From PNAI01 sp964575715 (GTDB lineage Bacteria > Pseudomonadota > Alphaproteobacteria > Rhizobiales > Xanthobacteraceae), in contig CAZNSG010000324.1 in the NCBI GenBank assembly GCA_964575715.1, positions 1-20,342 on the forward strand: a stretch of 20,342 nt of DNA, read 5' to 3'. The notes under the pieces were generated by a model. That model ran no database searches. It worked only from the letters and a program-made list of their open reading frames with translations, and was not told where the DNA came from. The translations under genes and the position numbers were made by a program. Positions 15,694 through 20,342 of the stretch are shown here, piece after piece (the stretch's first letter is position 1; every line of letters begins with the position of its first letter).

Positions 15694-15727
15694 CTATAAA
15701 AGAATAGGGGCGCCCGAAGGCGCCCCT
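15694..15727 (-). terminator. Rho-independent terminator of pnp
   Basis: On the minus strand AGGGGCGCC (15727-15719) pairs with GGCGCCCCT (15714-15706) around a stable TTCG tetraloop, followed by the U-rich tail ATTCTTTTATAG. It starts 29 bp after the pnp stop. Confidence 0.88.
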
Positions 15728-15755
15728 GGCGGGTTTGACGAATGAGCGGAAGGGA

Positions 15756-17921
<2,166 letters not shown>

Positions 17922-18054
17922 TGCGATTTTCTCTCATGGTTTTAAGCGGAGGGGCGAGGGCCATGAGCAAGACGGCGAGATGCTGTTCGCAATCGTGTTG
18001 CGCTTGATAACAGCAGCCAGCGATCCTGCCATGGCCTTCAAGCCTCCGCCGAGG

Positions 18055-18107
18055 CGAACCAGCGCTGCTTGCGCCTGGTTCAAAAGTCGGCAGCGCTCTC
18101 GCTGCCG
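18055..18107 (-). promoter_or_regulatory. Hairpins in the rpsO-pnp spacer: possible rpsO terminator or pnp leader processing site
   Basis: CGGCAGCG (18088-18095) and CGCTGCCG (18100-18107) form a perfect 8-bp stem with a 4-nt loop; on the minus strand ACTTTTG follows, a weak terminator tail. Next is GAACCAG (18056-18062) with CTGGTTC (18075-18081), a 7-bp stem. In E. coli the rpsO-pnp spacer holds a terminator and an RNase III-cut hairpin through which PNPase controls its own mRNA. Similar use here is inference. Confidence 0.5.
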
Positions 18108-18170
18108 GTGGAACAACGGACAAACTGAGCGTCCGCATGATACGCGCGAAATGCCCGCGCGCAGATTTAT

Positions 18171-18440
18171 TCAGCGCCGGATACCCAGCTTGTCGATCAA
18201 TGCCTTGTAGCGCGTTTCATTGATGCGCCGGAGGTAATCGAGCAGTTGGCGACGCTGTGATACGAGCTTGAGCAAACCCCGCCGCGAATGGTTGTCCTTG
18301 ACGTGGGTCTTGAAATGCTCGGTCAGACTGGTGATCCGTTCGGAAAGGATCGCCACCTGCACCTCCGGCGAACCCGTGTCGCCGGATTTCGTCGCATACG
18401 ATTTGATAACTTCAGCCTTGCGGCTGGGTGCGAGCGACAT
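18171..18440 (-). CDS. rpsO: 30S ribosomal protein S15
   Basis: S15 binds the central domain of 16S rRNA early in 30S assembly. The 89-residue protein starts MSLAPSRKAEVIKSYATKSG at ATG 18440. It carries the family blocks GDTGSPEVQVAILSERI, LTEHFKTHVKDNHSRRGLL and QRRQLLDYLRR, ending KLGIRR. AAAAGGTAG lies about 5 nt before the start. The open frame extends upstream to 18542, but that is the truB overlap region and is not S15-like. The first 29 nt overlap the end of truB in another frame, so the rpsO ribosome binding site lies inside truB. Confidence 0.97.
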   Translation of the reverse strand: MSLAPSRKAEVIKSYATKSGDTGSPEVQVAILSERITSLTEHFKTHVKDNHSRRGLLKLVSQRRQLLDYLRRINETRYKALIDKLGIRR

Positions 18441-19647
18441 CGTCACTACCTTTTCTTCGGCTGCGGCTTCCCAAAAGCCCGGCCAGGTTGAACACGCGTT
18501 TGGGGACGATCTCGCCACGGTCCACTTCGGAAAGGGCCACAAGACGGCCCGCTGCCGTTACATAGACCATGCCGTGAAAGATGGGTGCGTCCCTTCCACG
18601 CAACAAGACGGTTTGGCCCCGCTGGAGCCTTGCCGCATCCGCCCGGCTGACGGCCAGCGCCGGGATGTCGTCCAGCGCGGTCTCAACGGGCAAGAGTGCC
18701 TCGGCGAGGTTAGCCTCGCCGGCGGCTGCTCTATGGCACATGGATGCCAGCTGTTCCAGCGAAATAAACTCGCTTTCGTCGAACGGGCCGACCGATTGGC
18801 GGCGCAGGGCTTCGATATGGCCAAAGCAGCCGAGCGCGCGGCCCATATCGCGGGCGAGCGCGCGGACATAGGTGCCCTTGCCGCACTCGGCCTCGAATTC
18901 GGCATGTTCGGGGTCCGGCATGCTCATCAGCGAGAGTCGATGGATATCGACCGGCCGCGGCTCGAGTACAACCGCCGCGCCATCGCGGGCGAGATCATAG
19001 GCGCGCTCGCCCTCGATCTTGACCGCCGAGAAGCACGGCGGCACCTGCGCGATGGTGCCGGTGAAACGCGGGATGAGAGCTTCAATTGCGGTTTGTGCCG
19101 GCCGCCGATCGCTCTTTGCCGTGATCCGGCCATCGGCATCGTCGGTGTCGCGTTGCTCGCCCCAACGCACGGTGAAGCGATAGAGCTTGCGGCTGTTCAT
19201 CACGAACGGGACGGTCTTGGTCGCTTCGCCGAGCGCGATCGGCAGGCAGCCGGAGGCGAGCGGATCGAGCGTGCCGGCGTGGCCGACGCGCTTGGCCTTA
19301 AACAGGCGCTTGATCGCGCCGACCGCGTGCGTCGATGTCATACCGACCGGCTTGTCGAGCACGATCCAGCCGTGGATGTCGCGCTTTTCGCGGCGAAATT
19401 GCCGCGGCCGCTGCTTGCTGACCTCATCCTGAGGAGGGCGCGAAGCGCCCGTCTCGAAGGATGAGGGTGGCTCGCCGATCTCGGGTTTACCCGAGATCGG
19501 CGCTAGTGAAGACGCAAGTCGGGTAAACCCGACTTGCGGGCTTCGAGACGCCGCCGGAGCCTGCCCTCGGGCCGCGCTTTGCGCGGACCCGTTGGGCGGC
19601 TCCTCAGCATGAGGCTCAGAAAATTTTGGTGAGTCGTCGTGCGTCAT
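18412..19647 (-). CDS. truB: tRNA pseudouridine(55) synthase TruB with repeat-derived N-terminal extension
   Basis: TruB converts U55 in the T-loop of tRNAs to pseudouridine and also acts as a tRNA chaperone. The catalytic domain starts near residue 92 (IHGWIVLDKPVGMTSTHAVG). It holds the active-site Asp128 in GHAGTLDPLASG (122-133), then the KLYRFTVRWGEQRDTDDADG block, QVPPCFSAVKIEGERAYDLAR, and CGKGTYVRALARDMG, with a PUA-like C-terminal part. At 411 residues it is roughly 90 longer than usual. The extra residues are N-terminal, and about 12-75 are encoded by a composite palindromic repeat. No ATG, GTG or TTG exists in frame between the repeat and the core. The ATG at 19647 overlaps the rbfA stop as ATGA, so the repeat must be translated if TruB is made. 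The 3' end overlaps rpsO by 29 nt. Confidence 0.95.
   Translation of the reverse strand: MTHDDSPKFSEPHAEEPPNGSAQSAARGQAPAASRSPQVGFTRLASSLAPISGKPEIGEPPSSFETGASRPPQDEVSKQRPRQFRREKRDIHGWIVLDKPVGMTSTHAVGAIKRLFKAKRVGHAGTLDPLASGCLPIALGEATKTVPFVMNSRKLYRFTVRWGEQRDTDDADGRITAKSDRRPAQTAIEALIPRFTGTIAQVPPCFSAVKIEGERAYDLARDGAAVVLEPRPVDIHRLSLMSMPDPEHAEFEAECGKGTYVRALARDMGRALGCFGHIEALRRQSVGPFDESEFISLEQLASMCHRAAAGEANLAEALLPVETALDDIPALAVSRADAARLQRGQTVLLRGRDAPIFHGMVYVTAAGRLVALSEVDRGEIVPKRVFNLAGLLGSRSRRKGSDDVARTQPQG
19422..19614. repeat. Composite palindromic element inside the truB reading frame
   Basis: The ends are CCTCATCCTGAGG (19422-19434) and CCTCAGCATGAGG (19602-19614), inverted with one mismatch. Palindrome B has arms GCCGATCTCGGGT (19474-19486) and ACCCGAGATCGGC (19489-19501). 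Palindrome A has arms CGCAAGTCGGGT (19513-19524) and ACCCGACTTGCG (19527-19538). On the truB coding strand A comes first, read as PQVGFTRLA, then B, read as PISGKPEIG. A further hairpin, GGGCGC-GAA-GCGCCC (19436-19450 region), lies near the left end. The element encodes TruB residues of about 12-75. Confidence 0.9.
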
Positions 19648-20054
19648 GAATCGCCCGATTCACGCTTGAGGTCGCGTTGCACCGCCGGTGTTCTCAATAG
19701 CTTCTCGATTCGTTCCGCTTCCGCGAATCGTTCGTCGGCGTGAAAGCGAATATCGGGAGCGAATTTTAAGTTAACGTGGCGCGAAATTTCGCCACGCAGG
19801 AATCGCTTGTTACGCTCCAACGCTGCCAACACCGCTTCGATATCGCGGCCACCGAGCGGCATGACGTAGATGGTGGCAAGCCGCAAATCGGCGGACATGC
19901 GCACCTCCGGGACCGTAATGAGATGACCTTCGAGCACCGGGTCGTGCACTTCGCCGCGCGTCAGCAAGTCCGACATGGCATGGCGGATGAGCTCGCCCAC
20001 GCGCAACCCGCGCTGGGAGGGGCCGGTGGTTTCGCGATGTCGTCCGCGGGCCAT
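19644..20054 (-). CDS. rbfA: 30S ribosome-binding factor RbfA
   Basis: RbfA is a small KH-fold protein that binds immature 30S subunits and helps 16S rRNA 5'-end maturation, notably in the cold. ATG 20054 gives 136 residues (MARGRHRETTGPSQRGLRVG); a TTG two codons upstream (20060) is possible. Family features include QRGLRVGELIRHAMSDLL at the N-terminus, VPEVRMSADLRLATIYVMPL in the middle and LKFAPDIRFHADERF towards the C-terminus. The stop overlaps the truB start as ATGA. The gene follows infB, the standard infB-rbfA-truB order. Confidence 0.94.
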   Translation of the reverse strand: MARGRHRETTGPSQRGLRVGELIRHAMSDLLTRGEVHDPVLEGHLITVPEVRMSADLRLATIYVMPLGGRDIEAVLAALERNKRFLRGEISRHVNLKFAPDIRFHADERFAEAERIEKLLRTPAVQRDLKRESGDS

Positions 20055-20152
20055 GATCAAGCAACGCTGCGAGCCGGAGACATGCCGGCTTTAGGGATTC
20101 AATATGATTCCAGTTGACGGGGGAAGGTTGCGCGCAGGCGGGAGCATCGAAC

Positions 20153-20342
20153 TCACAGACTGCGTTGCACCGTCTCCACCCGGTAGCATTCGATGACGTC
20201 GCCAACTCGCATGTCCTGATAGTTTTCGAACGCCATGCCGCATTCCTGGCCGGCGACGACTTCGCGCGCGTCATCCTTGAAACGCTTGAGTTGCGAAAGC
20301 TTGCCTTCGTGCACGACGACGTTGTCGCGGATCAAGCGCACG
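20153..20342 (-). CDS. infB: Translation initiation factor IF-2, C-terminal end only (rest beyond window)
   Basis: The last 62 residues before the TGA at 20155-20153 read RLIRDNVVVHEGKLSQLKRF, then KDDAREVVAGQECGMAFENY and QDMRVGDVIECYRVE. This is the conserved C-terminal domain (C2, fMet-tRNA-binding) of IF-2. The frame continues past the right edge with no start, as expected for a gene of 800-1000 codons. The gap to rbfA is about 98 bp. It is the upstream gene of the minus-strand ribosome-assembly cluster. Confidence 0.95.
   Translation of the reverse strand, partial: VRLIRDNVVVHEGKLSQLKRFKDDAREVVAGQECGMAFENYQDMRVGDVIECYRVETVQRSL

Noticed and set aside
18268..19464. A 398-codon plus-strand open frame opposite truB and rpsO
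   Set aside because: Antisense shadow of two conserved genes; no motif of its own.

Overview
The window is GC-rich chromosomal DNA that reads as an alphaproteobacterium of the order Hyphomicrobiales (Rhizobiales), most like the Bradyrhizobium/Xanthobacteraceae side of that order. The reasons are a heme-motif Irr regulator next to fabA-fabB-fabI, a heparinase-family gene between rsmB and purH, the infB-rbfA-truB-rpsO-pnp order, a TAXI-type TRAP transporter, and rhizobia-style palindromic intergenic repeats. No rRNA, tRNA, CRISPR array, transposase or phage gene was seen. Placement is from recalled gene order and motifs, not from a database search.

Layout. (1) 1-4353, minus strand: rsmB (16S rRNA m5C methyltransferase), a heparinase II/III-family protein, and the 5' part of purH (runs off the left edge). 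The last two overlap by ATGA. (2) 4354-4986: 633 bp with no convincing gene. (3) 4987-8096, plus: a TAXI-family TRAP receptor and a fused 4TM/12TM TRAP permease, with a strong hairpin between them. (4) 8546-9049, minus: irr, divergent from (5) the plus-strand fatty-acid block fabA, fabB, fabI, followed by a 53-residue one-helix membrane protein and a phytoene-desaturase-like FAD oxidoreductase (to 14116). (6) 14493-15548, minus: a Crp/Fnr regulator and a small DUF1127-like protein. (7) 15756-20342, minus: the translation/RNA-decay cluster infB (C-terminal end only), rbfA, truB, rpsO and pnp, closed by a clear Rho-independent terminator.

The gene content is mostly ordinary housekeeping. The unusual layer is a dispersed family of paired perfect palindromes. 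Each unit has an arm A (CAAGTCGG...CCGACTTG type) and an arm B (GATCTCGGG...CCCGAGATC type), with centres 36-39 bp apart. There are six units at four loci: after the TRAP permease, after fabB (two in tandem, exact 66-bp period), after the oxidoreductase (two), and inside the truB reading frame. The arms differ between copies but change on both sides together, so the palindromes are kept while the sequence drifts. At three loci the units sit inside larger composite elements bounded by inverted CCTCA(G/T)(G/C)(A/C)TGAGG-like ends. The copy in truB is translated: it supplies about 64 residues of an N-terminal extension and has no start codon downstream of it, much like the protein-invading Rickettsia palindromic elements. 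A different nested palindromic element lies between rsmB and the heparinase gene.

How the genes work together: fabA/fabB/fabI make and reduce unsaturated and saturated acyl chains on ACP. Irr controls iron-dependent genes, and its own promoter carries a 19-bp dyad over an extended -10 box. infB/rbfA/truB/rpsO/pnp and rsmB serve ribosome assembly, rRNA/tRNA modification, initiation and mRNA turnover.
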